Assembly (NCBI GenBank): GCA_030631455.1
Contig: DAOVLC010000103.1
Coordinates: 1 to 5,851 of the forward strand
DNA length: 5,851 bases
Reading direction: 5' to 3'
Origin: Candidatus Zixiibacteriota bacterium
Lineage (GTDB): Bacteria > Zixibacteria > MSB-5A5 > JAABVY01 > JAHJOQ01
Of the stretch, positions 4,591-5,851 are shown piece after piece. Position 1 is the stretch's first letter, and each line of letters opens with the position of its first letter. Position numbers and translations under genes: made by a program. A model generated the notes under the pieces. That model saw only the letters and a program-made list of their open reading frames with translations, was not told where the DNA came from and made no database searches.

Positions 4591-5851
4591 ATGCCTGAAG
4601 ATACACCAAAACCGGAAGAACTTATCCGGATAGATCATAAACCTCCGAAGACGGATTGGACGGACCCGACTGCCGAATTCCGCAGGGGGTTTTACAATTA
4701 CGGCGCAGTACCCGCCAGTTCATCATACGTTGGTTTCCCATATCCAAGGAAATGGCAGCCGACCGAAGATGACTGGCAGCTGCCAGAGAACTGGAAAGAG
4801 ATCATCTTAAACGGCCTGAAGGTGCTACTCGGCAGGTACCGGACTCTCAGAATCTTCATGGATATCTGTGTGAGATGCGGCGCCTGTGCGGACAAATGCC
4901 ATTACTTCATCGGCTCGGGCGATCCTAAGAATATGCCGGTCCTTCGGGCAGAACTTCTGCGATCTGTTTATAGAAACGACTTCACGGCAGCCGGAAAGAT
5001 TATGGGCAAGATCTCCGGCGCGAGAGAGCTGACGGTCGATGTCCTGAAAGAGTGGTTCTACTACTTCTTCCAGTGCACCGAGTGTCGTCGCTGTTCTGTA
5101 TTCTGTCCGTACGGTATTGATACCGCCGAAATCACGATGATGGCGCGAGAGCTTCTCAACCTTGTCGGTCTTAATATCGACTGGATAACGACCCCAGTGG
5201 CGAATTGCTACAGGACGGGTAACCATCTCGGAATTCAGCCGCATGGTTTCAAAGACAGCATAGATTTCGCAGTTGATGAGCTTGAGGAGATTACCGGAAT
5301 TAGGGTAGAGGCTCCGATCAACAAGAAAGGCGCAGAGATACTTTTCATCGCGCCGTCGGCTGACTACTTCGCGACCCCGCACTACTACACGCTGCTTGGC
5401 TATCTCCAATTATTCCACGAGATCGGACTTGATTACACCTGGAGTGCTTACGCATCCGAAGGCGGGAATTTCGGCCTGTTCCATTCGGCTCAAGCCATGA
5501 AGAGATTGAACAACAAAGTTTACGCGGAAGCAAAACGGCTCGGCGTCAAATGGATCATCGGAGGAGAATGCGGTCACATGTGGCGTGTCATGCATCAGTA
5601 TATGGACACATTGAACGGCCCTGCTGATTTCCTCCAACTGCCGATATCGCCGATTACCGGCACGAAGTTCGAAAACACCAGGTCGACCAGGATGGTTCAC
5701 ATTGCAGAATTCACCGCTGACCTCATCAGGAACAAGAAACTGAAATTCGATCCGAGCAGAAATGATCACTTCGTACCGACGTACCATGATTCCTGCAATC
5801 CGGCCAGAGCCATGGGGCTTCTGGAGGAGCCGCGGTACATTCTGAACAAGG
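4591..5851 (+). CDS. dsrK: DsrK, HdrD-like catalytic iron-sulfur subunit, cut by the window edge
   Basis: The frame stays open from ATG 4591 to the end of the window, giving 420 complete codons of a protein usually near 540 residues. Two [4Fe-4S] motifs are present: C93, C96, C99, C103 (CVRCGACADKC) and C162, C165, C168, C172 (CTECRRCSVFC). The first CCG-domain segment has GGECGHMWR around C327, and YHDSCNPARAMG around C402 matches the DsrK/HdrD active-site region that holds the non-cubane [4Fe-4S] cluster. HdrD-type subunits reduce disulfides; DsrK is thought to act on the DsrC trisulfide at the cytoplasmic face of the membrane, linked to DsrM. The start is supported by GGAGAAGGA (4575-4583) inside the dsrM end. 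There is no signal peptide. The remaining CCG cysteines and any dsrJOP genes lie beyond the right edge. Confidence 0.94.
   Translation, partial: MPEDTPKPEELIRIDHKPPKTDWTDPTAEFRRGFYNYGAVPASSSYVGFPYPRKWQPTEDDWQLPENWKEIILNGLKVLLGRYRTLRIFMDICVRCGACADKCHYFIGSGDPKNMPVLRAELLRSVYRNDFTAAGKIMGKISGARELTVDVLKEWFYYFFQCTECRRCSVFCPYGIDTAEITMMARELLNLVGLNIDWITTPVANCYRTGNHLGIQPHGFKDSIDFAVDELEEITGIRVEAPINKKGAEILFIAPSADYFATPHYYTLLGYLQLFHEIGLDYTWSAYASEGGNFGLFHSAQAMKRLNNKVYAEAKRLGVKWIIGGECGHMWRVMHQYMDTLNGPADFLQLPISPITGTKFENTRSTRMVHIAEFTADLIRNKKLKFDPSRNDHFVPTYHDSCNPARAMGLLEEPRYILNK

Noticed and set aside
1..5851. CRISPR arrays, insertion sequences, tRNA or rRNA genes
   Set aside because: No regularly spaced repeats, transposase-like frames, terminal inverted repeats or RNA gene signatures were seen on either strand.

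Overview
The window is part of a bacterial dissimilatory sulfite reductase (dsr) locus. All genes are on the + strand. In order it holds the 3' end of dsrN (CbiA/CobB-type amidase), a complete dsrL (iron-sulfur flavoprotein NAD(P)H oxidoreductase), a complete dsrC (sulfur-carrier protein), a small RsbRD-N-domain gene, a complete dsrM (membrane cytochrome b) and the first 420 codons of dsrK (HdrD-like iron-sulfur protein), which runs off the right edge. The base composition looks moderate, all intact genes start with ATG, and the intergenic DNA is short apart from two gaps. The gene set points to an anaerobic sulfur-metabolising bacterium. I cannot assign a phylum. The combination of dsrN, an RsbRD-N gene before dsrM and a dsrL of the GltD-like type fits uncultivated sulfite/sulfate reducers, disproportionators or oxidisers better than a classical proteobacterial sulfur oxidiser, but the direction of the pathway cannot be settled without dsrAB.

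Layout. Bases 1-339 are the tail of dsrN, with an acidic C-terminal extension. Bases 340-585 hold no convincing gene but contain a perfect inverted repeat (439-453). Bases 586-2277 are dsrL. A 66-base gap with a 12-bp perfect palindrome and a strong ribosome binding site leads to dsrC (2344-2661), which is followed by a hairpin resembling an intrinsic terminator (2686-2713). Bases 2714-3021 form a 300-base regulatory region: two tandem sigma70-like promoters, several inverted and direct repeats, and a leader able to fold into alternative hairpins. Then come the RsbRD-N gene (3022-3534), dsrM (3592-4587) and dsrK (4591-5851+), the last two only 3 bases apart.

How the genes work together (family knowledge applied to this layout). 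DsrN is thought to amidate the siroheme of DsrAB. DsrL passes electrons between NAD(P)H and DsrAB. DsrC carries the sulfur atom as a persulfide/trisulfide between its two C-terminal cysteines, both present here. DsrM and DsrK, normally with DsrJOP, couple DsrC thiol/disulfide chemistry to the quinone pool. The sequence suggests at least two transcription units: one ending after dsrC, and one starting at the tandem promoters and driving the RsbRD-N gene and dsrMK.
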